Source: G958296245 sp963664035
GTDB lineage: Bacteria > Chloroflexota > Dehalococcoidia > Lucifugimonadales > G958296245
Direction: 5' to 3'
Length of the DNA: 64,000 nt
Assembly (NCBI GenBank): GCA_963664035.2
Contig: OY760867.2
Location: forward strand, 2,542,001 to 2,606,000
In this document: in pieces, positions 17,005-24,874 of the stretch
How positions within the stretch are numbered: the first letter of the stretch is position 1
How the letters are laid out: every line of letters begins with the position of its first letter
Notes under the pieces: generated by a model
Told to the model about the DNA's origin: nothing
The model's input: only the letters and a program-made list of their open reading frames with translations
Databases searched by the model: none
Translations under genes and position numbers: made by a program

Positions 17005-17523
17005 GTGAACGTGGCCAGCAGGGATGTCCTGTTCGAGCGGTTCGTGAATGCCATGCAGCGCATGTCGGGGCGGATGCGCCCGCAGCCGCACTCCGGGTGG
17101 GCCGACCTGGACCTGACGATGCCCCAGGCGAAGACGTTGTTCCACCTGGGCGAGGGGCCGAGACGCATGCGCGAGGTCGCCGCCTTCCTGGGCACCGGCA
17201 TGCCGTCGGCGACCAGCATGATCGACCGGCTGGTCAAGAAGGGGCTGGTCCGCAGGATCCATGACCCCGACGACCGGCGGGTGGTGGCCTGCGAGATTAC
17301 GGCGGACGGCATGGATGCGGTGGAGGCGTTCTGGCGCATGAAGAGGGCCCGGGCCGAGTCGATGGCCTGCGCCCTGACGGACGACGAGATCGCCCACGTG
17401 GTCCCGGCCCTGGAGGTGCTGGTCGACGCCATAGACCGGCGCGGCGCGGCGGAGACGGCGGGGAACGGCGCGCGCCGTGCGGGCGCCGCCGAGGCCGTCG
17501 GCGGGGGCGTGTCGTGGCGGTGA
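17005..17523 (+). CDS. MarR-family transcriptional regulator
   Basis: A 172-residue winged-helix regulator. The recognition region reads MREVAAFLGTGMPSATSMID and the wing has KKGLVRRIHDPDDRRVVACEIT, the classic MarR DR-x-R motif. N- and C-terminal helices form the dimer interface. MarR proteins are usually repressors released by small aromatic or lipophilic ligands or by oxidation. Its stop overlaps the ATG of the first ABC exporter subunit (TGATG). It therefore probably senses a compound exported by the ABC pair and represses its own operon through the palindrome at 16977-16991. The start GTG 17005 leaves room for the operator. Confidence 0.9.
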   Translation: MNVASRDVLFERFVNAMQRMSGRMRPQPHSGWADLDLTMPQAKTLFHLGEGPRRMREVAAFLGTGMPSATSMIDRLVKKGLVRRIHDPDDRRVVACEITADGMDAVEAFWRMKRARAESMACALTDDEIAHVVPALEVLVDAIDRRGAAETAGNGARRAGAAEAVGGGVSWR

Positions 17524-19334
17524 TGGCGCGCCGCCGCAGGGCGGGAAGGGCGGCGACCCTCCGGGTGCTGCTGCGCCTGTCGAGGTACGGCCTCAGGCAC
17601 GGCAGGTACATGGCCGGCGCGCTCGTCACGCTGGCCGGGGCGACCGTCACCGCGATGTTCATCCCGCGCTTCCTCGGCATCGCCATCGACAGGGCCGTCG
17701 AGAGCGGGCTGGAGCGCGACCTCCTCGTGCTCGCGGGGGCGATAGTCGCCGTGAGCGTGCTGCGCGGCATATTCGGCTACGGGCAGAACTACCTCGCGGA
17801 GGCCGTCGCCGAGAAGGCCGCCTACGACCTGCGCAACGACTTCTTCCGCAAGCTCCAAAGTCTGAGCTTCGGCTTCCACGACAGGCAGCAGACGGGAAAC
17901 CTGATGTCGCGCGCCACGGCGGATGTCGAGGTGGTGCGCCGCTTCATCTCCATGGGCATGGTGCGGGGACTGTCGGTCGTGCTGATGATCGCCGCGGTCG
18001 CCGGCCTGATGCTGGCCACCAACTGGCGCCTCGGCCTGGTCTGCCTAGTCTTCGTGCCGCCGATAGTGTGGCGGGCGTCCGTCCTGTCGCGGGGGCTCAG
18101 GAAGACCTGGGACGAGGTGCAGGCGGAGACGGGCCACATGACGACCGTGCTCCAGGAGAGCCTCGCCGGCATCAAGGCGGTGAAGGCGTTCGGGGCGTCG
18201 GAGCACGTGTCGGTGCGCTTCAGGGAGAAGGCATCCATCCTGCGGGACCTGAGCTACTCGGCGTTCAGGGCGTTCGCGTCGCAGGGGTCGCTGATGACGT
18301 TCATATTCACGAGCGCGACCGGCGCCATCCTCTGGCTCGGCGGGCGCGAGATCGTCGCCGGACGGCTCACGCCCGGCGAGCTTGCCTCCTTCATCCTCTA
18401 CGTCGGGCTGCTCATGATGCCGGTGCGCATGGTGGGCTGGCTCGTCAACACGATCTCCCGCGCCGCCTCGGCCGGCCAGCGGCTCTACGACGTGCTGGAC
18501 GCGGAGTCCCCCGTGCGGGACCGTGAGGACGCGCGGGAGATGCCCCGCTCCGGCGGCCGCGTCGCCTTCGATGACGTGTCGCTGAGGTACGAACCGGGGC
18601 GGGCGCCCGCCGTACACAACGTCAACCTGGACGTCGAGCCCGGGCAGATGGTCGCCATACTCGGCGCGCCCGGTTCGGGCAAGAGCACCGTCGCCCACCT
18701 GATACCGCGCTTCTACGACCCGACGGAGGGCAGGGTGTCGATCGACGGCGCCGACGTGCGCGACTACACGGTGGCGTCGCTGCGCAGGAACATCGGCATC
18801 GTGCTCCAGGACGTCTTCGTGTTCACCGCGTCCATACGCGACAACATAGCCTACGGCGCGCCCCGCGCCTCCCAGGACGAGATAGAGCGAGCCGCCAGGG
18901 TCGCCAACCTCCACGACTTCATAGCCGGGCTGCCGAACGGCTACGACACCTGGGTGGGCGAGCGAGGCGTCACCCTGTCGGGCGGCCAGCGGCAGCGCCT
19001 AGCCATCGCCAGGACCATACTGCTCGACCCGCCCATACTGATCCTCGACGACTCCACCTCCAGCGTGGACACCGGCACCGAGTACGCGATCCAACAGGCG
19101 CTGGAGGAGGTGGTCAAGGGCAGGACGACCTTCGTCATAGCGCACCGGCTCTCCACGGTGAGGCAGGCCGACCTCGTCCTGGTGCTGGAGGACGGCGAGA
19201 TAGTGGAGCGCGGCTCCCACGCCGAGCTTCTGGCCCTCGACGGCCGCTACCGCCGCATCCACGACCTCCAGCTGGCGCCGCCTGAGAGCCGGGCGGACGC
19301 GAGGCCCGTCGCCGCGCGCGGAGGCCCGGCATGA
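17523..19334 (+). CDS. Heterodimeric ABC exporter subunit, degenerate ATP site
   Basis: A 603-residue half transporter: six membrane helices (ABC type I exporter fold), then a nucleotide-binding domain. Walker A is GAPGSGKST (about residue 380), the signature is LSGGQRQRLAIART, and Walker B is ILILDDSTSSVD (about 505), in which Asp replaces the catalytic Glu. The H-loop is VIAHRLS. Such a substitution marks the non-hydrolysing half of heterodimers like TM287/288 or BmrCD. ATG 17523 overlaps the marR stop; GTG 17514 is a possible earlier start. The partner begins 4 bases before this stop. The likely role is export of drugs, lipids or peptides under MarR control. Confidence 0.9.
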   Translation: MARRRRAGRAATLRVLLRLSRYGLRHGRYMAGALVTLAGATVTAMFIPRFLGIAIDRAVESGLERDLLVLAGAIVAVSVLRGIFGYGQNYLAEAVAEKAAYDLRNDFFRKLQSLSFGFHDRQQTGNLMSRATADVEVVRRFISMGMVRGLSVVLMIAAVAGLMLATNWRLGLVCLVFVPPIVWRASVLSRGLRKTWDEVQAETGHMTTVLQESLAGIKAVKAFGASEHVSVRFREKASILRDLSYSAFRAFASQGSLMTFIFTSATGAILWLGGREIVAGRLTPGELASFILYVGLLMMPVRMVGWLVNTISRAASAGQRLYDVLDAESPVRDREDAREMPRSGGRVAFDDVSLRYEPGRAPAVHNVNLDVEPGQMVAILGAPGSGKSTVAHLIPRFYDPTEGRVSIDGADVRDYTVASLRRNIGIVLQDVFVFTASIRDNIAYGAPRASQDEIERAARVANLHDFIAGLPNGYDTWVGERGVTLSGGQRQRLAIARTILLDPPILILDDSTSSVDTGTEYAIQQALEEVVKGRTTFVIAHRLSTVRQADLVLVLEDGEIVERGSHAELLALDGRYRRIHDLQLAPPESRADARPVAARGGPA

Positions 19335-21178
19335 TGCAGGGCGGCGGCGGCGCAAGCTGGATGCGCGGCGCGATGACGCAGGGCGGCCCTGGAGGCCCCG
19401 GCCGCTTCGGGCGCATGGGCCTGGACGAGGGCGGCGAAGGAGCGCCCTACGACCACAAGATCGTCGTACGCCTGATGGCCTACTTCAAGCCGTACCGTGG
19501 ACTCGTGGCCGCCACGGTCGCGGCGATGCTGGTCTACTCCGCCACCATCGTGGCGCTGCCCTGGATCGTCGGGTGGACCATCGACTCGTTCATAAGCAAG
19601 GGCGACCTCTCCGGGCTGAACGTCGCGGTGGCGGCCTTCATAGCCGTGGCCTTCGTCCAGTACCTGAGCGGCTATGCGCACCAGAGGATGATGGCGCTGG
19701 TCGGCCAGCGCGTGCTCTACACGCTGAGGGTGCGCCTGTTCGACCACCTCCAGCGCCTCTCCATGTCCTTCTTCGACCGCAGCGAGTCGGGCATCCTCAT
19801 GTCCCGCGTGCAGAACGACGTGCAGCAGCTACAGGCCTTCATGGAGGTGTTCCTGACCAGCCTCGCCAACATCCTGAGCCTGGCGGGCATCGTGGCGGCG
19901 ATGATCCTCATGGACCCGTCGCTCGGCCTGATAACGCTGTCGGTGGCGCCCGTGCTCTTCCTGGTGCTGCTGGTCTGGCAAAAGGCCGCGCGCGGCACCT
20001 TCATGCGCGTGCGCGGGGCCATTGCCGTCGTGAACTCCGGCCTCCAGGAGAACATCTCCGGCGTGCGCGCCGTCCAGAGCATGAGCCGCGAGCAGGCGAA
20101 CATCCGCCGCTTCGGGCAGGCCAACTACGACAACCTGGAGGCCAACCTGCGCGCCGGGCGGCTCACCGCAGCGCTTCTGCCCTCCGTGGAGATCATGACC
20201 GCTGTCGGGCTGGCGATGGTCGTCTTCTTCGGCGGCAGGCAGGTGCTGGCCGGAGAGCTCGAGGTCGGGGTGCTGGTCGCCTTCGCCCTGTACGTCCTGC
20301 GCTTCTTCGACCCGGTGAGGCAGCTCACCATGGAGTACGGCCAGCTACAACGCGCCATGGCCGCCGGGGCGCACATCTTCCAGCTACTGGACGAGGAGCC
20401 GGAGATAGTAGACCGCCCGGGAGCGGCGGCGCTGGACGGGGTGCGCGGCGAGGTGCGCTACGAGGGCGTATGGTTCGAGTACGAGCCCGGCGCGCCGGTG
20501 ATACGCGGGGTGGACCTGGACGTCCGCCCGGGCGAGACGGTCGCGCTCGTGGGGCCGACGGGCGCCGGCAAGACCACGATGGCGTCGCTGCTGATGCGCC
20601 ACTACGAGGTCGGCCAGGGGCGCATCGCCATAGACGGCCACGACCTGCGCGACGTGACGTTGGGCTCGCTGTCGAGCCGGATGAGCATGGTCCCGCAGGA
20701 GCCGGTGCTATTCTCCGGCTCCATCGCCGACAACATACGCTTCAACCGCACGACCCTGAGCGACGAGCGGGTGGCGGAGGCGGCCAGGGCCGTCGGCGCG
20801 GACGAGTTCATCCGCAAGCTGGAGGACGGCTACGACACCCAGCTCAACGAGCGCGGCGGAAACCTGAGCATCGGCCAGCGCCAGCTGATCAGCTTCGCCC
20901 GGGCGCTGGCCGCCGACCCGCGCGTCCTCATCCTCGACGAAGCCACGGCCAACATCGACACCTACACCGAGTCGCTCATCCAGCAGGCCCTCGCGGAGCT
21001 GCTGCGGGACCGCACCGCCATCGTAATCGCGCACCGCCTCTCCACCATACGCAACGCCGACCTCATCGTGGTAATGGACCAGGGCGCCATAGCCGAAACG
21101 GGCCGCCACGACGACCTGATCGCCCGCGGCGGCATGTACGCCCGCCTCCAGTCCCTGGCCGCTGGCGGCGGCACCTGA
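19331..21178 (+). CDS. Heterodimeric ABC exporter subunit, catalytic partner
   Basis: A 615-residue half transporter. A Gly-rich leader is followed by six membrane helices and a nucleotide-binding domain. Walker A is GPTGAGKTT (about residue 407) and Walker B is LILDEATANID (about 532), with the catalytic Glu intact. The signature is the non-canonical LSIGQRQLISFAR. Together with the Asp-containing Walker B of the partner, this gives one degenerate and one active composite ATP site, as known for heterodimeric exporters. The start ATG overlaps the upstream stop (ATGA), and the intracellular loop has YDHKIVVRLMAYFKPYR. It is the last gene of the MarR operon. Confidence 0.9.
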   Translation: MMQGGGGASWMRGAMTQGGPGGPGRFGRMGLDEGGEGAPYDHKIVVRLMAYFKPYRGLVAATVAAMLVYSATIVALPWIVGWTIDSFISKGDLSGLNVAVAAFIAVAFVQYLSGYAHQRMMALVGQRVLYTLRVRLFDHLQRLSMSFFDRSESGILMSRVQNDVQQLQAFMEVFLTSLANILSLAGIVAAMILMDPSLGLITLSVAPVLFLVLLVWQKAARGTFMRVRGAIAVVNSGLQENISGVRAVQSMSREQANIRRFGQANYDNLEANLRAGRLTAALLPSVEIMTAVGLAMVVFFGGRQVLAGELEVGVLVAFALYVLRFFDPVRQLTMEYGQLQRAMAAGAHIFQLLDEEPEIVDRPGAAALDGVRGEVRYEGVWFEYEPGAPVIRGVDLDVRPGETVALVGPTGAGKTTMASLLMRHYEVGQGRIAIDGHDLRDVTLGSLSSRMSMVPQEPVLFSGSIADNIRFNRTTLSDERVAEAARAVGADEFIRKLEDGYDTQLNERGGNLSIGQRQLISFARALAADPRVLILDEATANIDTYTESLIQQALAELLRDRTAIVIAHRLSTIRNADLIVVMDQGAIAETGRHDDLIARGGMYARLQSLAAGGGT

Positions 21179-21274
21179 GCCGCGAGAAGACGAAACTCGG
21201 GGTACGACTGAAGCGCCGCCAAAAGAGCACCCCGGCAGACGACGCGAACCCTGCACAGGCTCTAATCGAGAATC

Positions 21275-22126
21275 CTACCCGGAAAGCTCGGAGACCCTGG
21301 CGTCGATAGCCTCGAGTATCCCAGGTGGAATCCCACTGGACTTCTTGAGGTGCTGGGTCAGAAGTTCATTCTCATCGTATGATGCGAAGCAGTCGACTTT
21401 GCTCTTCAGGTAAGGGGAGAGGTACCTGATTGAAGGTGGGACTCCCTTCGCCACGGAGAACTGGTACACGTACTTCAGGTGGTCCTTCAAATATCCGACT
21501 ACGGGAAGGAAATCGGCGTCGCCGCTCACAAGGACGGCAACATCGTAATGAGGCATCTTCGCAATCATGTCTACGGCGATGCCTATGTCTACCCCCTTCT
21601 CGCCTACCTGGACGCCCCTGTAGTTGATCTCCCCGTCGTCGTTCTGTTCAATGCGGTACACGCTGAGGGGATGAACCTGATACTGACCGACATACTTGAA
21701 CTCCAGGAAATCTGTCTGTCTTTGGATGTTTTCGAAGATGTCCTCTCTCAGCCGCTCAAAGTAGTTACGTTCGCGAGTGTACCAACTATGGGCGAGGGCG
21801 ATAACTTTCTCAACCGTAAGCCCCTCAATCTCCGGGTGCTGGTCAACTATCCGCTGCGCCAACCTCACCCTGTCTCGCTCCGTTGGAATCCAGGGCGATA
21901 TGCTCGCGGCATGGTACCAGTGGACGCGGAGCAGTTGATGTTCCCAGCCGGTTGCCTGGTCGAACTTGCTGAGCACCCCGCCATAGAAGCTCTTCCAGTC
22001 GAAGTGGTGCTCCTCCAGCCTGTACCTGGCTTTGTCGGGGTGGGGAGGCTCGGACACGAACGAGAAATCACGGAGGTTTCCACGGAAATTCGCTCCGTCG
22101 ACGAAGATCGCAGTTCGTAGAGCCAT
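21275..22126 (-). CDS. NYN-domain (LabA/DUF88-like) protein, putative RNase
   Basis: A 283-residue protein with a PIN-like NYN fold. Conserved acids are in RTAIFVDGANF (N-terminus), EKGVDIGIAVDMIAKM (about residue 185) and AVLVSGDADFLPVVGYLK (about 205). These are the usual metal-binding set of NYN/LabA proteins, which are predicted RNases. A middle segment (residues 30-150) is larger than in minimal NYN proteins. A lysine- and acid-rich C-terminal extension follows. The leader carries its own promoter (22218-22247) and an intrinsic terminator ending about 11 bases before the start codon, so read-through control is likely. The ribosome site is AGGGG, 3 bases before ATG. Confidence 0.87.
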   Translation of the reverse strand: MALRTAIFVDGANFRGNLRDFSFVSEPPHPDKARYRLEEHHFDWKSFYGGVLSKFDQATGWEHQLLRVHWYHAASISPWIPTERDRVRLAQRIVDQHPEIEGLTVEKVIALAHSWYTRERNYFERLREDIFENIQRQTDFLEFKYVGQYQVHPLSVYRIEQNDDGEINYRGVQVGEKGVDIGIAVDMIAKMPHYDVAVLVSGDADFLPVVGYLKDHLKYVYQFSVAKGVPPSIRYLSPYLKSKVDCFASYDENELLTQHLKKSSGIPPGILEAIDARVSELSG

Positions 22127-22137
22127 ATCCCCTGCCG

Positions 22138-22163
22138 AAAAAAAGGGGGCCTATTCGGCCCCC
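22138..22163 (-). terminator. Intrinsic terminator in the NYN gene leader (possible attenuator)
   Basis: On the minus strand GGGGGCC, loop GAATA and GGCCCCC are followed by seven T. The T-run ends 11 bases before the NYN start codon and about 70 bases after the predicted transcription start, so it lies inside the leader rather than behind a gene. Confidence 0.75.
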
Positions 22164-22217
22164 GAGCCCCCATGATGGGTAGAGTGACAAGCGCGGCATA
22201 ATCTTAGCCGCAACCGT

Positions 22218-22247
22218 ATCCTAGCCCTGTGTCCCTGCCGTTGTCAA
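22218..22247 (-). promoter_or_regulatory. Promoter of the NYN gene
   Basis: On the minus strand TTGACA (22247-22242), an 18-bp spacer and TAGGAT (22223-22218) give a predicted start near 22210. The -35 box is 17 bases from the inner target duplication of MITE copy B. Confidence 0.6.
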
Positions 22248-22263
22248 CAGTCTTGCCGTCTCT

Positions 22264-22386
22264 GTATCTGTTCAGAGTATGGGAGGGCAGCCACAAGGGC
22301 TGCACCCTACGGGATGGAAGCCGTAGTCGTAGGGGCGTCCCTTGTGGGCGCCCTAGGTGAGGAACGCACCAACTCTGAACAGTTAC
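22264..22386 (-). mobile_element. IS66-like MITE, copy B (123 bp, inverted)
   Basis: Ends GTATCTGTTCAGAGT and ACTCTGAACAGTTAC, 15-bp inverted repeats with one mismatch. Perfect 8-bp duplication CCGTCTCT at 22256-22263 and 22387-22394. The interior is the reverse complement of copies A and C and keeps the GCAGCC/GGCTGC hairpin. Its length equals that of copy C. No coding capacity beyond chance frames. Confidence 0.92.
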
Positions 22387-22450
22387 CCGTCTCTTGCCGT
22401 CGTCTCCACGGCCTTTTCAAAGTTATGGCTTCCGCTTTCTGGCCCCCAAT

Positions 22451-22488
22451 CCGTCGTTCCCGCGAAAGCGGGAATCCAGAACGACGAT
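22451..22488. repeat. REP-like hairpin
   Basis: TTCCCGC, loop GAAA, GCGGGAA (22457-22474), enclosed by a further CGTCGTT/AACGACG pair. A related hairpin (ATTCCGGC/GCCGGAAT) is at 63021-63040. The sequence resembles the widespread small extragenic palindromes of bacteria. It lies 3' of the toxin remnant on the minus strand and could end that transcript. Confidence 0.6.
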
Positions 22489-22545
22489 GCGAGCGAAGTA
22501 GTGATAACCCCGACTTTGAAAGGCCCTGCGTCGTCTCTCGTAGCC

Positions 22546-22664
22546 TCAGAACGGATTGACGACCGGGATGCCGTTGTAGGACTGGCTCTGGCTCAGGTCT
22601 TCGGAGAGTATCCGGGCGCGCCGGCCATAGGCTTATGCCGGCGTGTGTTGGTGTCGAGAAGTCG
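22546..22664 (-). pseudogene. PIN-domain (VapC-like) toxin remnant, internally deleted
   Basis: Directly after the antitoxin stop the same frame reads LLDTNT, the first metal-binding strand of PIN toxins (usually preceded by a start Met that is absent here). About 40 bases later another frame reads SEDLSQSQSYNGIPVV then NPF and stop. This is the standard C-terminal end of PIN toxins with the last acidic residue. The roughly 100 residues between are missing. The toxin therefore cannot be functional; a two-ended remnant implies an internal deletion rather than point decay. It lies between the antitoxin and a REP-like hairpin and MITE copy B. Confidence 0.75.
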
Positions 22665-22904
22665 TTACCGGTGTGGCCAGTCATATAGCTCTTCCCGCTC
22701 CCAGGCGCGGGGCCCCATGTCGCGGCTCAGCCTCTCGGAGGTCTCCCTGAGCCTGGCGATATGCTCCCGCTTGGCCTCGTCGCCGCTTTCGGCTACCGAC
22801 GTCAGGTATGACCTCACCATCGCCGTCAGGGTCGTGTCCTTGTCTATCGCGATCTTCCGCACCTTCTTGACTACCTCTTCGTCGATGCTTAACGTGATAT
22901 TCAC
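22665..22904 (-). CDS. Ribbon-helix-helix-like antitoxin (DUF6364/VapB type)
   Basis: A protein of about 79 residues: VNITLSIDEEVVKKVRKIA, then DKDTTLTAMVRSYLTSVA. This is the strand-helix-helix of DUF6364-type antitoxins, which bind DNA as dimers and wrap a PIN toxin with the C-terminal tail (here RLSRDMGPRAWEREELYDW). GTG 22904 is preferred because GGAGGG lies seven bases upstream and the family starts at this strand; an upstream frame to 23018 adds unrelated residues. The cognate toxin gene next to it is broken, so this is an orphan antitoxin that may still repress its own promoter or protect against related toxins. Confidence 0.75.
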   Translation of the reverse strand: MNITLSIDEEVVKKVRKIAIDKDTTLTAMVRSYLTSVAESGDEAKREHIARLRETSERLSRDMGPRAWEREELYDWPHR

Positions 22905-23036
22905 TTCTCGACCCTCCAAGCGGGAAATGCGGTCGTCACGTAATAAGTGCTCCACATAATAAGGGTGTCCTCCCGGTCGGTCAAGCTCGGTCAAGCCGGT
23001 TCCTCCAAAATCCCCCACCTAAATGGCGGTGACGCT

Positions 23037-23082
23037 CTACGGCAAGGGGGAGGGCTGGTTTGAAACCAGCCCCTACGGGGTG
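23037..23082. repeat. Dispersed palindromic repeat (GGGCTGG type), copy 2
   Basis: The palindrome GGGCTGGTTT/AAACCAGCCC at 23052-23072 with flanking CCTAC and GGGGTGATGGC repeats the sequence at 2651-2690 in the opposite orientation. It lies between the antitoxin gene and the sdhA promoter. Confidence 0.7.
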
Positions 23083-23136
23083 ATGGCCGATAGATATGGC
23101 GCTGAACGTGGAGGTGGAGGATTCGGGTTCCTATCC

Positions 23137-23166
23137 TTTACCGCCAACCCTGCCTTCTGGTATATT
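23137..23166 (+). promoter_or_regulatory. Promoter of the sdhA operon
   Basis: TTTACC (23137-23142), an 18-bp spacer and TATATT (23161-23166) give a predicted start near 23173, 25 bases before the sdhA ATG. A GGAG site lies 11-14 bases before the ATG. Confidence 0.55.
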
Positions 23167-23197
23167 CCAGCCGGTTCCCATGGAGGCGACGCGGTAG

Positions 23198-24874
23198 ATG
23201 TACGACCATGACGTGCTGGTAATCGGGGCCGGGCTCGCCGGCATGAGAGCGGCCCTGACGGCCCGCGAGAACGGCGTCGACGTCGCCGTGGTCACCAAGG
23301 TACACCCCGTCCGCAGCCACTCCAACGCCGCGCAGGGCGGCATCAACGCCGCCCTGACCGACCGCGGCGACGCCTGGGAGGACCACGCCTTCGACACCAT
23401 CAAGGGCAGCGACTACCTCGCCGACCAGGACGCCGTGGAGGTCATGTGCCGCGAGGCCGGCAACGAGGTCATCGCCATGGAGCACATGGGCGTGATCTTC
23501 AACCGCGACGAGAACGGCCGCCTCGGTACCCGCGCCTTCGGAGGGCAGCGCCAGGCCCGCACCTTCTTCGTCGCCGACTTCACGGGCCAGGCGCTGCTGC
23601 ACGTGCTCTACGAGCAGGTGATGAAGGCGGGCGTCCGCATGTACGAGGAGTGGTTCGTGCTCTCCCTAATCGTCCGCGACGGCGAGTGCGGCGGCGCCGT
23701 GCTGCTCGACGTCAGGACGGGCGAGGTCCACGTCGTCCGCGCCAAGGCCGTCATCGTCGCCACCGGCGGCCTCGGGCGCGTCTTCGAGCCGAGCACCAAC
23801 GCCCTCATCTGCACCGGCGACGGCATGGCCCTCGCCTACCGCGCCGGGGCCCCCCTGATGGACATGGAGATGGTCCAGTACCACCCCACAACGCTGGCCG
23901 GCAGCGGCGTCCTCATAACCGAGGGCGCCAGGGGCGAGGGCGCCCACCTGCTCAACTCGGAGGGCGAGCGGTTCATGGAACGCTACGCCCCCAACATGAT
24001 GGAGCTCGCCTCCCGCGACGTCGTGTCACGCTCCGAGCAGACCGAGATCGACGAGGGCAGGGGAGTCGACGGCAGCGTCCTGCTGGACTGCCGCCACCTC
24101 GGCGAGCAGACCATCAGGGAGAGGCTGTCGCAGATACTGGAGATAGCCAGGGACTTCGCGGGCGTGGACATATTCACCGAGCCGATCCCCATCAGGCCCG
24201 GCATGCACTACCAGATGGGCGGCGTGAAGACCGACGTCGACGGGCTGACTCCCGTCCCCGGCCTCTACTCCGCCGGCGAGGCCGCCTGCGTCAGCGTCCA
24301 CGGCGGCAACAGGCTGGGCGCCAACTCGCTCCTCGACACCCTCGTCTTCGGACGCCGGTCCGGGCAGCACGCCTCCGACAGGGCGAAGGCGACCCCCCAC
24401 CTCGACGTCGACGACTCCGCCGGCGACGCCGACCGGCAGACCATCCGGGACATGCTGGACCGGGACGCCGGCGGCGACTCCTTCGCCTCCATACGCAAAG
24501 AGCTCGGCGAGACGATGAACCGGCGCCTCGCCGTCTTCCGCGACCAGGCCGGTATGGAGGAGGCCCTCTCCACCCTGAACGACCTGAAGGACCGCTTCGG
24601 CCGCGTCACGGTGGCCGACAAGGGCAGGACCTTCAACACCAACCTCGTCTTCACGCTGGAGCTCGGCTTCATGATCGACTGCGCCGAGACGATAATCGTA
24701 GGAGCGCTGGAGCGCAAGGAGAGCCGCGGCGCCCACACCCGGACCGACATGCCCGCCCGCGACGACGCCGTCTGGCTCAAGCACATCGTCATCGCCAGGG
24801 GCCCCGAGGCGCCGTCCGTCGACTACCAGCCCATAACCATCACCCAATGGGAGCCCCAGGCCAGGAGCTATTGA
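23198..24874 (+). CDS. sdhA: Succinate dehydrogenase/fumarate reductase flavoprotein subunit
   Basis: A 558-residue flavoprotein that interconverts succinate and fumarate with covalently bound FAD. The FAD-binding start is VLVIGAGLAGMRAAL. SHSNAAQGGINAAL supplies the His that carries FAD in this family. Substrate-site marks include HPTTLAGSGVLITEGARGEG and the catalytic Arg region MHYQMGGVKTDVDG. GGNRLGANSLLDTLVFGRRSG is near residue 370. The C-terminal helical domain has FNTNLVFTLELGFMIDCAE. It is the first gene of an operon with sdhB and a CCG-domain subunit, interrupted by a DNA methyltransferase gene whose TTG overlaps this stop. Confidence 0.95.
   Translation: MYDHDVLVIGAGLAGMRAALTARENGVDVAVVTKVHPVRSHSNAAQGGINAALTDRGDAWEDHAFDTIKGSDYLADQDAVEVMCREAGNEVIAMEHMGVIFNRDENGRLGTRAFGGQRQARTFFVADFTGQALLHVLYEQVMKAGVRMYEEWFVLSLIVRDGECGGAVLLDVRTGEVHVVRAKAVIVATGGLGRVFEPSTNALICTGDGMALAYRAGAPLMDMEMVQYHPTTLAGSGVLITEGARGEGAHLLNSEGERFMERYAPNMMELASRDVVSRSEQTEIDEGRGVDGSVLLDCRHLGEQTIRERLSQILEIARDFAGVDIFTEPIPIRPGMHYQMGGVKTDVDGLTPVPGLYSAGEAACVSVHGGNRLGANSLLDTLVFGRRSGQHASDRAKATPHLDVDDSAGDADRQTIRDMLDRDAGGDSFASIRKELGETMNRRLAVFRDQAGMEEALSTLNDLKDRFGRVTVADKGRTFNTNLVFTLELGFMIDCAETIIVGALERKESRGAHTRTDMPARDDAVWLKHIVIARGPEAPSVDYQPITITQWEPQARSY

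Noticed and set aside
16602..17879. Long minus-strand frame of 425 residues across the tandem array and marR
   Set aside because: It is the shadow of marR plus translated 35-bp repeats (GQPQGLHPTGWEG...). The 35-bp period is not a multiple of three, so the repeats cycle through frames, and no ribosome site is present.
22307..22684. 125-residue minus-strand frame as an independent gene
   Set aside because: It runs through MITE copy B and the toxin remnant in a frame that does not contain the PIN motifs; the PIN pieces are in other frames.
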